Shown in pieces: positions 37,810-50,300 of a stretch of 64,000 nt of DNA. Under the pieces are notes generated by a model. It saw only the letters and a program-made list of their open reading frames with translations. It searched no databases and was not told where the DNA came from. The position numbers and the translations under genes are program-made. Where the stretch lies: contig OX377202.1 in NCBI GenBank assembly GCA_947396885.1, positions 58,740,034 to 58,804,033 of the forward strand, in the 5' to 3' direction. The stretch is from Heligmosomoides polygyrus polygyrus. Lineage: Eukaryota > Nematoda > Chromadorea > Rhabditida > Heligmosomidae. The first letter of the stretch is position 1. Each line of letters starts with the position of its first letter.

Positions 37810-38345
37810 CTGTTGATGTGACCATCATGATTGCTACCTTGCTGTTTATTGCAGCTTTTAGTCACCATGCTTGTGTGCAAACGGCTTTTGTTTTATTTTA
37901 GCAGATGTTTTTTGTAGGCGCTCGTTACAGGTGACTGACATCTTCTGGGTACTCCAAGCATATCATTACGACGGAAACATCCACCACGAGGGTTGATTTC
38001 ATGCCGACAAATGCCCCATTGTTGTGGTCCGTACACATATAAACTGAGAATTGTTTCTCATCCTTGTTTCTTCTTCTGACGTTTCCTAGCAAGTCATTCA
38101 AGAGCTAGTGCACGATGCGACATTCTATCAGAACCCAAAGGGAGCGAATTTGTCCACGGACAGACAAGGAATGCATGAGTTCCCGTAGGTGTCACGGTCC
38201 ATTATTTATTGATGGCAAAAAATGTTGTGCGTGTAAGGCCTTCGAGAGCTGCAATTTCTTCACTCGTAAACTCGTACTTCCTTTGTTCTCCATCTTACTT
38301 CCAAATCCACCAATAATTTAATATGTGATGTGATGTGCCGATCAC
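37810..38345. other. Upstream region of the F-box gene
   Basis: No coding exon is supported. It probably holds the promoter and outron of the 38362 gene, but no core promoter motif could be fixed. Confidence 0.4.
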
Positions 38346-38350
38346 GCTTA

Positions 38351-38358
38351 TATTGCAG
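38351..38358 (+). promoter_or_regulatory. Probable spliced-leader acceptor (TATTGCAG)
   Basis: A 3' splice site with no matching upstream exon lies three bases before the ATG at 38362. In nematodes this layout marks trans-splicing of a spliced leader to the first exon. Confidence 0.65.
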
Positions 38359-38361
38359 TGA

Positions 38362-41300
38362 ATGAAAGCAGAAGGGGATGGAGAGCCAGGAATGCTTGTG
38401 CAGCTCCCTTCCGAGCTGCTTCTGCTGATTTTCAGCCATGTTCCCGGGAGGGAATTGGTCGGGAATGTGCGCTTGGTGTGCAAGAAGTTCAACCGCCTGC
38501 TAACCAATCAGCAGTGGTGGCTGAGCCGGATCCACGTGGGTATTTTATTGCCTTCGACAGTTTTCCAACTTGTAATATTGTTTCTAACAGTTTTTCATTT
38601 TTGTACCAATGTGTGGATTTGCACAAATTTTGGAGCTCAACGAACTCACTAAGTTTGTTCGTTTATTTGTTTTAACATACATATAGCTCATAAACAAATT
38701 TTCAGAAAATGACCCACCACATACGGTTATCGGAATGTGAAATGAATGAAGCAGAATTCAGCGCCGCTCGTAGTTTCGTTGCTATCGAAGAGGAATCCAT
38801 TCGTTGGGGAAGGTGGATGAGCAATAAAAGGTAGCCGCGATGTCACAGGTTTAGTGGTAATCAGTTTGCTCAAGTCGTTTCTGTTGCAGTGTTACTGCCG
38901 TTGGACACATCGCGACCGTGGATGCTCTGCGCATATTCGCCCATCACGGTTCTGGTTCTAGATTTTGTTTGTCCGGAGGACGAGACAGGGCCATTAAGCT
39001 ATGGAACCTTAGTGAATTGCAGGTATTGTTTCTCTTGTCCTGCGCCTGATTACTTTTCCCTAACTTGTTTTGCTAAGTGCTTTTGCTTATTTCTGCAACT
39101 CCTGTCTATGTTTTTCTGCATCGAGAGGGAATTGAAAAAAAAAAAACTGGTCACCTGTGCAAGCTGCACAAAAACATATCCACCATATTGCATTATTCTC
39201 CATGTTCGAGTGTCATGAAACCTGGGCATGTCTGAATTGTTTCAATACTTCTGTGCCACGCAGGTTTGATATGATGGAACGTTTACTTCGGCCTGACGTT
39301 TCGACAATTTCGTCGTTTTCAAAGGCCTGAAAGAAATTCGAAGCCTAAGATCAGGCACTCATCTCGGCAAAGACTAAGGCTTCCAACTCAGCCAGTTTCA
39401 ACGGATTCCTAAGAGCGCCAAGGTGAATCCTACTGAGGCAAACCGAACCCATCGTTGTTCCACCAGCACTGAGTGAAAGCAGTTATTGGACTACCATAGA
39501 GCAAATGAGACCTACCAAGTATAAATCTGCAGTGATGTTAAGCTACAGAAGTACTTGGTCTTGGTATTGATATTGATATTTATTACATGTTGCAAGCACA
39601 TGTGAGACTAATAAGGAGAAAAATTGCGTAACACAGAACCATGGAAGAAAACTGAACAACAAATCTTGGTCTCATATCCCACACAACGGAATGAACGGCA
39701 AAAATTCACTTGTGATCGCAATGCACTCGTTTCGATTGTTTATCGTTGGGTTCCGTTCTCGAATCCAAAGAGCCTCTAGAGTCTTTCTGGCTCCAATCTC
39801 ACTTTAACATATTAACACAGTGCACTTTGTACTAAAATCGTCTCCACGGTGGGCTTCCTCTCGATGTTTACTGAGTGGGGTTAGTAAGCTCGCGCAATTT
39901 CAGCCTGGAAGCATGCCTGCCAATTAATTCTGATATAAATAAAAACTGATAATAACGAAAATAAACAACGCCTAAGAAGTCGCCCTAAGGGTATTTAGAC
40001 AAGGTAATTTCTAGCTCATTCGATAAAGATCGAAATTCTAATACAGGAGATGGTAAAGTTCACATCAGTGCCTGGAAGCATGCCTGGTGGTTAATTCTCA
40101 TACAAATAAAAGTTGATATCTAACGTAAGTTATTTAACGCGCCTGAAAATATTTGTTTAAGGGATATTGAGGCAAGATTCTTTTCTGGCTCATTCGATAG
40201 AGCTCGAAATTCTAATATAGGAGATGGTAGGGTTGAGATCAATCCCATTTTTCGGACTGTCAATTCAAGCCGTCTGGGCCTCCTATCCCTCTATCGATTG
40301 TAAGCGCACCAAATCTGGTCGACCTACAGGCTCCCGTGGTTGGCTGGGTCAGCATCGTCTCCGCGGCGAGGGCTGCCTGGCTGAGCGCGAAGCAGCGGGT
40401 GTCACTGCGCGAGTCGACGCTAATTGGCTCCGCAGGCACTGTCCCGCGTCTTTGCCCGCGCCGCTTTCAGGTAGAACGTCCCCCTCCCTCCGAAAGGCTG
40501 CACCTCGGGCAGCGCCATCGTGCGCACCAGGGGTGTGCGTAATTACGATTTACGATTTACTATTTTACGATTTACGGCGATTTCTGGAAATTTTTTTACG
40601 ATTTACGATTTACGACATTTTGGGTTGTAAATCGTAAATTTTCGTAAATGTGATCTTTGATCAACAACCAACTGGCGACCAAATGTATGTGGTGTGGGTT
40701 ATAAAGATGTGCCTACTCTAATGGTCGCCTATTATATGTAGCTCATTCCCACTTCCCTTTAGAGTTGATTTCTGATGATATGTTCTGTGTTACAGTGTTA
40801 GACAATATCGTCTTGTGCACTGGCTTCTCGAATCCGACTTTTCTCTTCGCTTAACTAACTTTCCCATTTCATTGACATTGTAAGGGCTCCTGTTTGGAAC
40901 CGGACAGGTTCAAGAGGAGAATCAAGTGCAGTACAATAGAAAACACCAGCTCGGTCACGCCAATCGGCGTGCCCTCGCGCGATATTGCAGTATCACTAAG
41001 CTGAGGAGAATCAGATCAAGCTAGCTGCTCTGCGTAACCAGCCCTCTTTCCTTCCTAGCAGTACAAAAGGCACTATTCGAATACTCTAGCGCGAACACTA
41101 TTCGAACACCTTCACTTCTCGTCCTCAAACGGGCAAGCTCAGGCAAAAATCGACATTTTCGACAGATCTGATCGATTTTGGTATCGCGACGAAACGCCTT
41201 TTTATCAGAACCGAGGATTCCCACCGCTTCTAACGCTACGCTGAACTGAAATTTTTTCCATGTGGGACCGCTACATCGGTGTCCCCGACTACTTGCCTTT

Positions 41301-44300
41301 ACTAGAACTCACCGCCCCTTCCCCATGTACTGGTACAGCATTCCCTGATTGGACCTGGTTTCCCATTGCTGGTACTGATCGATGATTTGACCAATATCGA
41401 TTGATGGTGATCGAACCTTTTCAAACGAACTTCAGATTCGTGTTCAGTAACCTCGATTACTCCCAGGGCTGAAGTTCCCATGACACGTAGAAGTCGTCTG
41501 TATATTTCTCGCTAATTTCGCGGTCCGTAATTCTGTTCTCTCCCCCCCCCCATATTTTATGACTAATTTATGAGTCATCGGTTAGCGGATTATTATATAG
41601 TATGATGCAGTAAAATCGACCGCGTATATAGTATGATAAGCTCATGTCTAGAAGGCAGGGGAGGCTGGGGTCCCCCGTTACTGGTCCAGAGCTAGCAAGG
41701 CGCATCGTATTCCTACTGGCGAAGGCTATTCCATTCCAGCCCATATATAGTATAATAAGCTCATGTCTAGAAGGCAGGGGAGGCTGGGGTCCCCCGTTAC
41801 TGGTCCAGAGCTAGCAAGGCGCATCGTATTCCTACTGGCGAAGGCTGTTCCATTCCAGCCCATAGAAAGCCGATGGAGGCAGTTTCTTAGAGAAAGGGAG
41901 AGAGCATTCTTTGATCCGCGCCCTGTTTGGTAATAACGTCTAGTCAGTTTGCTTATACTATATTCATGTAAATCCCATCGAATAGAATTGACGCAAATCC
42001 ATGATCGAACATCATTCGTGATTGAAAGCGGGATCTAGAGGGTTGCTGCACTTATGTTGCAAGGATAAACCACTAACGTTTCGTTATGTGTCGCGAGGAC
42101 GGGGAGCATTGTGAGATGGGAACTCCTCATCGAATCAGACCGCATTGAATGGGCATGTCATTCAGAGAGGGCGTGTATGTACAGTTGGAACCCTGATCGG
42201 CTGAATCTTCGCGACATGTACCAATGGTTCTATCGGTTTGCATTGTGCCTTATGAGCAAATTGATATAAAAGATGCAGTAAAATCGACCGCGTAGCATTT
42301 CTAGAAAAGGTCGAACTGGTTTTGACAGTCTTGATCTCCAATTTCGGTGATGTGATGGAGTTTTCGCCCGTGCAAGTACTGGGAGTTATTAAATGGTAGA
42401 GCAATATTATCCATTTCACGACATTGTCCGACGATGTCGTCGGACACCATCACAAAAGTAGTTCATGGAAAATTATCACACATTCTATAGAACAATTTAA
42501 TCAATGAGTCCGCTAATAGCTACAGTCAAGGTGGTCCATGGAAAACTTCATTTGTTATTGTTTTTTCATACCTAACGAATCAGTAATACTAATAAAATAA
42601 TAGAAGTAATCAGCGCGAGGAAAAAATGCCCGCCATCCCAGGCGGCAGACACCTGAAAACCTCCTCGTGTCGTGAAAGCGTTATGAAGTCTTCGAAATCT
42701 TAATGTGCAGGAGCAGGAAACCGGCACATTAGTCAATGGTGAAACGTTTTTTTTTAAATTTTTAGTTTTGAAAGCGATTTTTCTGCTGTTGCTTCCGCTA
42801 AATCCTAAATCTATATTCAAGCTAAAGCATTGGTAGTAGGTTAGGAATTTAATGAATCGATCTGCAAGCTTTTTGTTGGAATGCCATGCATAGGCTTGAG
42901 TGAAGTTTTTGAATCTACAGTTTTTTCGACTTTCCTGAAAGGTGTAAAGTTTGGTTCCGACTATGTTTTACTATCAGGAAGCCGTGGCAAGAGAAACAGT
43001 TTGGTAAGAAAACTGTTCAGATTAAGCTGAAAACTGAAACACATCTGATTAACATTGGCAGAAAAAAGCCTCTGGAAATTTAGTTGTACTGCACTACAGT
43101 TCAGGTGACGCTTACGATTTGCGGTTTATGATTTACGAAGTTTTTTTCGTAATTACGATTTACGATTTACGAAATTTCAAATTTCGTTTACGCACACCCC
43201 TGGTGCGTACGTAATCACTTAATGAGGAACTCTCACCTGTGTCCGACGATCGTTGCTGCCTGTGCTCGTTCTCGTAACTTTCGGTCCGCGAATTCCCGCA
43301 GCACCTCTGGCGCGATGGACTGAAGCTCGAGGGTACCTGAAAGTGAACATTACTCTGCTGTTCAACCCCTCTATCACAAGCCTGATCCGCGCAAGCTCAT
43401 CTGGCCATTGTGTTTGGCCAGCATCCCTCTTTTCCTGACCCAGTCGTTTGACCTGGCGGCTCAGCTCCTCAACCTGAAACTTGCTATGTTGCAACTCGAT
43501 TTCATATTGAGCTGTTTTCCGTTTCTCCTCTACCAAGTCATTCACTAGCACATTTACTTTCTCCACTAACTCTCCCTCACAACACTTTAAAAACCGACAC
43601 GCTTCTCTCATTGCGGCGTCTTTCGCCCTGCAGCTAGAAACATAGCGTCGTAGCTGCGCGATTGTGAAAATTCCGTACTCCTTTAATTCTCGTGGCACTC
43701 GCATACCACTTCGTTTCCTTCCCAGCTCGGCGAGCTCCGAAAGTGCTGCCCTCACAATCTCCTTTACCTGTGCGGTTTGTTCTCTCACACTTGATCCCAC
43801 CGTATCCCTTCGTGGGTCATCGGTTCGCAGCGACCTGCCCAGCTCACTGTCGCACGTCACCCCAATCGAACCTACATATTTGACCTAGCACCTTGCTCAC
43901 AAGCTGTTCACACTCTTTTTCATAACTCACATTCTCCTCCTCCATATCATCCTCGTTGGTCTCTCGCCAGTGCTCCATTTCATCTCCGGTAGCCATGGAG
44001 CTTTCTGCAACGAGACTCATATTGTCTGATCTCCTGAGCGATGCGGCGTCGAAATCGATCACGTGATTAACACCAATCCGATCGATCGGCACGCAACACT
44101 CAGCTATCGAGATCGACAGTGACGTAATGAGTCGTGTAGTCAATGATATCAATGAATCGGAACACGACCCGCACCCAACTCCTCCCGCCAAAAGCAGCAA
44201 CCCACCAAATCCGCGGCTAATCACCACCGTCGATAGAGCGGACCTGCCCCGACGTCTGTCGCAAGGGATCGATCGTCACGGAATTCCGGCTCGATCACCC

Positions 44301-47300
44301 TGCCTTGTCTAGGTTCCTCTACAATCGCACAAACGAGATGGGGTCGAAATCACGGAATTCCGGATCGATCCCCCGTCCGAGTCGGTTCGGCCCCCAAATC
44401 AATACCTTGTCGACAAGATATAGGCAGTAGAAACCTCGGACGATTGCAATCGCGATGTCGAAAGGAACAGTTTATTAAACAAAACGGAAGACACACACAA
44501 ACACACAAAAAAGTGGGCGGGCGAAATCTCGGGGACAACCAGAGCAGAATGCCAGACGCGCGCTCCTTTTATGGGCGCCTGAGATCAATGCGTCGAATAC
44601 TCAGGGAGAAATAGTGTGCTACAAGTGGAGAGTTACACGCTGGTCACACTGCTAATAAGTTACGTTGGCATGAGCTGACCTTTGATTATTCCCATAGCCC
44701 GTCGCTGCCCGTCGCAGTGGGGAGGGCCGTTCATATCGGCTGGTCGTGGGCGCCGCGGCCGCGCGCCTAGGTGGTCATACCTGCGACGTTATCCCCTGCT
44801 CGCTGTCTCCGCTCACGCGGTGACACCCGTCGCGCGCGCCCGAGTTTGGTGTGAAACAAACGTAGCTCTACATCAGAATTTCGAGCTCTATCTAATGAGC
44901 TCTACCCCAAGCTTATCAATAATAGCGTTCATGCGATATTCTTTTAATTTCAAACTGAAGATTAATTTTTCGCAAACCTGCCAAGAAGCTGTGAAAGGTA
45001 TATTTCTTGGCTAAATGTTCACAGAATTCAACTACGTCGTATAAATATCTTCCAGAAGAACTCATTTTTTGAAGAAAAAAAATTGTGTGTATCGCACCGT
45101 TGGAGACATGTCTCCAAGCCAACATTCTACGCAGAATTCAAATACGAATTTTATGTACACAACTAGAGGGTGTCTCAGAAAAATATGTACACTTTTTAAA
45201 AGGTGATAACTTAAAGGTACTGAAGAACTTTATAGCTCATATGAAAGCGTAAGATAGTAGACATTTTCTGAGAAATGAGCGGTATGGATTTCACTATACA
45301 TTCGACCGAAACCTTGCATTTTATACGCGACTGATTGTTTTCGCTTGAATGCTTGTTACAATTTCTCCACAAAGTGGCCCTTTCGACCTTGTTTAGCGTG
45401 CACGCGACGGTCGACGCGATGCATGTGTAGGGGCCAAATTGATCGAGCAACGCGATTGATCATTTCAGCCACTACGCACGGCATCGCGTCGCGCGCGCAC
45501 ACTAAACAAGGCCTTCGATTGGTGTAAGCATCTTTAAAGGTCTGAAAGTTAAAGCACTATGGTTTGCGAAAAATGCAGGGCATCCTGAAAAAATGCATGT
45601 ACTATTTGAGAGGTTCTAACATTGGTGCTAGTGAGGCTTTTGAAGATGGTTGACACTCATATGATATCACAGGGTAACGAAATTTCTGTGACGTCAAAAT
45701 AGTCAAGACTGCGCCATGCACCCAAATGAAACCTTGCATTTCAGACGATTGTTGTACATGGACTGACTGCTTGTTAAAATCCTGTTACTACTTGGCCACA
45801 CTAACCCTTGCTGTGTCTCTTTTAACGTTTAGAAATTGACAACTACGTGAAAGACACGTGACATGTGGGTTTATTGATTGCACCATTTATCGCTTTCGCT
45901 ATCACTCTAATAATACTCTCTACATACACAAGTCCATAGCAAAATCAGGCCCGGCTCTAGCCTTTTTCTCGATGTTGTAGGCATTGCGGCGTCACCGAAC
46001 CCACGTTATAGCCGCCTAACGTCTACATCATCGCAATGTGTTGCCTACGTAATATCCGCGTCACAGCCGCATAATAACTGGACCTTGAATTGTCTATAAA
46101 TAGCCCCCGATTGTTCTGTATCGGTTCTTCATTCTTCATGGCTGCTGTTCTTCGCAATGAAACTGTTCTACCCTTGACGACTACAACACTCGAGGAGAAG
46201 TAGTGCCATTGGAGTTCGAAAACACCATCGAAGTGATAGACGATTTAGTGACACCCTATATTGACTGTAGAAAGGAGAATTGGTGGTACTTCACTACATG
46301 TGTATGGTCCATGTATGTGCATATTTTATTCATTTATTTGAATACGTGTGTTTAAGACGCACGTTCGAGAGAAACCACAAAAAATATAGAACACATCAAA
46401 AAGAAAACCACAACATGGCAACAAAGAAGCATAAATGCACCCTTCAGTAGACAAGCAATTTATGTTTGGCCGTACGCTTGAACGTTTGAAGCAAGCATGA
46501 GGAGGCTGGAACACCAATCCTTAACGCGCAATAGGATGAAGCAGCTCTTACCGTGAAGAATGTAGCCCTAAGAGGTCTGTATATGGTCCATTTACAGAAG
46601 TAATGAGGGCAGTAAACAAGGATTGATCGATAAATATGTCCTACCCCTGGAGGCACTGCCTCCAGGGCTTGGTGACAGCGAACAAGGAGCGATTGGTAAA
46701 CATAACGTCGACCCCTGGAGGCGCTGCCCCCAGGAGGTCGAGATCTTATGGGAGGGGAATGAAAGACTATGTGTACAGAAACCTTAATTACTCCAGGGGT
46801 GTAGTTTCGGACCGCTTGATTGACATCCACAAGGAATCGATACTTTGATCAGTATCGATTGATGGCGGTCGAAAACTCGAAAGCGAGCTTCAGATTCATG
46901 TTCAGCAACCTCGATTACCCCAGGGCTGAAGTTTCGGACGGCTTTAATAATATACATAAAAAACAAATATTAGGTTGGTGCATAAGTTCTCGGACATTTG
47001 ATCCCTCCTGAATTGAAAGCGCATTTTCCCGCCAAATTTCTCACATGTATCAACGCTTAAATGATCGATCTATAGAGAAAGGAAAGGGCTACAAAACTGT
47101 TCCTAACATTTACTTCTGCGTTGTTAACGTCAGCTATTATGGCTAAGCAATTCATCCCAACTGAGGCGCATATTCGGCACGTCATGTTATTCCTGCATCA
47201 ATCTGGCCTCAATGCCAACGAATCGTATCGTCGCCTGAAGGATGTTTACAACGAGAGTGCTCCTGCTCGAAGTACTGTGTACCAGTGGTTCTCGAAGTTT

Positions 47301-50300
47301 GCAGTTGGTGAATTCTTCGTTGAAGAAATGAACGAGAAGGGCGTCCGATGACATTGGATTTGGATGACCTCCGAAGTAGGGTGGAAGCGGACCCGTACCA
47401 AACCACTCGCGAACTATCAAGCACTCTTGGTATTAGTCACTCAACAGTTGTTCGAGGATTGAAGTCGATTGGCAAGGTGGAAAAATTGGGTCGGTGGGTA
47501 CCTCACGACTTGACACAACATGACATGGATCGCAGAGCCGATGTCGCTCTCTCTTTCCTTACCCTCAGACGTACCACGGATGGCAGGACAACCTTGTCAC
47601 CGGTGATGAGAAGTGGATACTCTCTCTAATTATCACCGGCGTGCACAGTGGGCTGACGCAACTGGAGAGGCAGAGGACGTTCCGAAAGCCGACCTTCACG
47701 TGAAAAAGGTGATGCTATGCATTTGGTGGAGCGTTCTTGGCGTAGAACTGGGAGCTACTGGACGAAGGGATAACAGTAACGGCAGAGGTTTACGTCAACC
47801 AACTGAGGAAGTTGAGGGCCCACCTTCAAAAACCACATGAGGAGAGCAAGTGAAGGTGTATTTTCAACACGACAACGCTAGACCGCATATTGATAGAGCG
47901 ACGGCGGCTGAGTTGGCGGACTACGGATGGATCGTTCTTCCACATCCACCTTACTCTCCAGATCTCGCTCCTTCTGATTATAATTTGTTTTCAAGCCTTC
48001 AACGCTATTTGGACGGCCAGCAATTTAGGAACCAAGAGGATGTCAAGGAGGCACTGCTCACATTTTTCGAATCACAACCGAGAAAAGGCATCCATGACTT
48101 ACCAGCATGTTGGCGAAAGACAATTGATGTAAAGGGTGGTTACATCAAATGATTTGATATTGTTGTTCGCATGTTGTGATAGTAAATATTTCATGCCCCA
48201 AATGTCCGAGAACTTATGCACCAACCTAATATTTTATATTTATATATATAACAGGATAGGACATCAACTTCATGATTGAATTCTGCGTAGAATGTTGGCT
48301 TGGAGACAGTCTCTAAAGGTGTGATACACACTATTTTTTCTTCAAAAAAAAAAAGCCCCTCTATAAAGTGTTTAGACAACGTAGTTGAACTCATGTGAAA
48401 TCTTAGCCTGGATATATACCTTTAGCAGCTTCGTAGCAGGTTTGCGAAGAATTATTTTTCAGCTTTAAATTTGTGCCATATTCTGTGCGCTTTGTTCAAT
48501 TATTTCGACACTTCCTTCGTTCGTGACCGTTCCACACTGATTTTTAACACACGTCTAGTGACGTTTTCGAGGTCATTTGATGTCTTTGTTGTTCTCCTCG
48601 TAGGGTTTTATTCGTGGCTAGGCTCCCTTCGGGCTCTTTTTTTCATGTGAATTTCATCGCTGGCATCAAAACCCACATTTTTGTGCCGGACAAGTCACAG
48701 GAGGTTCTGAATACATGTCCGGCACAGAAATGTGCCAATTGAACGGCTACTTTTCGGAGATGTTTTTCTACGAAGTTTTTTTTCTCTCTATCAAAACATC
48801 ACTTTGAAAAAATTGGGCCTCAACTGGGACGATTTCGTGCTGGACACGTCCTCTCGTGCCGTGTCGAGCACAGAAACGTGGGTTTCCGTGCCTGCGGGTG
48901 GAATGAGAAACGAAAGAAATGACTGAGCAGAGGCATGGCGGAAACCTCCCCAGCAAAACATGATATCGACGAAATACCCTTGAAAACAACAATCCTACAA
49001 CGATATAAGGAGAAGAATGCGATAGAAGGGGAAAAAACGCAAAATCGCGAAAGAAATGGTCGACAAAACAAGATATCCAGGAAGGATGCACTGAATCACT
49101 GATTTGCTAAAATTCTGCAAACGTCTCCGTCTGCAGAAGTGCGTGAACTATGTCAGCTCAGCGAAGGCGACGGCTCGTTACTCGCGGCGCGAGCCGTAGC
49201 GTCGCTGTGCAACTCCACGTCGCTGCAGCGGACGGGACTATAGCATACACATCAGAGAAGCACTGCGACAAACAGAAACCAGTGCATATCGGTCTTCCTC
49301 GGCTTGGAGAAGGCCTTCGATCGCGTACCGCGTGAAGTGATATGGTACGCCCTGCGACAACATGGAGTTCCTGAAGCGCTCATAGAGTGGGTGCGAATTC
49401 TCTGCTCATGTCCAAAGAATCGTGTTCAAGCTGCAGCTGGAACCTTGGAACCTCGACGGAGTTTCCTATCTCTGTCGGGGTACTCCAGGGCTGTGCGCTT
49501 TTCCCACTCCTTTTTGTCGTCATGAATGCCATCACACGAGGTCTTCAGGTGTCCCTTGGACGTTGTGCTTGGAGCGGTTTGAACTCAAGCTGAACGTGAA
49601 GAAGACCGGGTATCTAACGGAGACGTTACTGAGTTCACCTTCATCACGGTTAATGGCATCTAGCTCACCCGTACTTCAGTCTTTAGGTATCTGGGATCAG
49701 CAATAGCGTCTGACAGCAAACTGATGGTTGAATAGAATTCACTCGTGGGGATAGCTTGGTCCTTGTGGCGCACATTGACTGCCGTGCTCTGCGATAGGAA
49801 GATAACAGAGCACCTCGAGTCGAAGATGTACAGAGCAGTCGTCCGGCCAGTAGCAATGTGCGGTGCTGAGTGTTGGCCTAAGGAAGCTGAAACGCGCCTT
49901 AGCGTCATGGAGACGGAGGTGCTGCGCTGGACGGCTGGAGTCACTCGCTTGGGCCGCATCTGAAACGATGCCATTCGGCAGCAGTTTGATGTCGCGCCAG
50001 TAGCTAACAGGATGCGCGAAGCTTACCGTGGTACGGGTAGGTTCTGCGTGGAAGAGACGACGGCGTCCGCAAGATAGATCTCAACTTCGAGGTGACTAGA
50101 GAGCGGCCTAGAGGACGTCCGGAGCAGCGCTGGTCTGATGCGTTACATATGGACTTGAATGTTGGTAGTACGCTGATCTAGCGCCGGGAAAGGTGGCGTA
50201 ATGAAGCCAAAGTAGCGGACCTCGCTACAAAACCGAACAAACGCTGAATAATAATGAGAAGAAGAAGGAGATGTTCTCGAAGCCTGTGCGCATGTAGCCC

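Noticed and set aside
46840..46945. Similarity to 41380-41490 (TCGATTGATGG and CTCGATTACYCCAGGGCTGAAG)
   Set aside because: A real but short shared repeat; too little to define an element or boundary.
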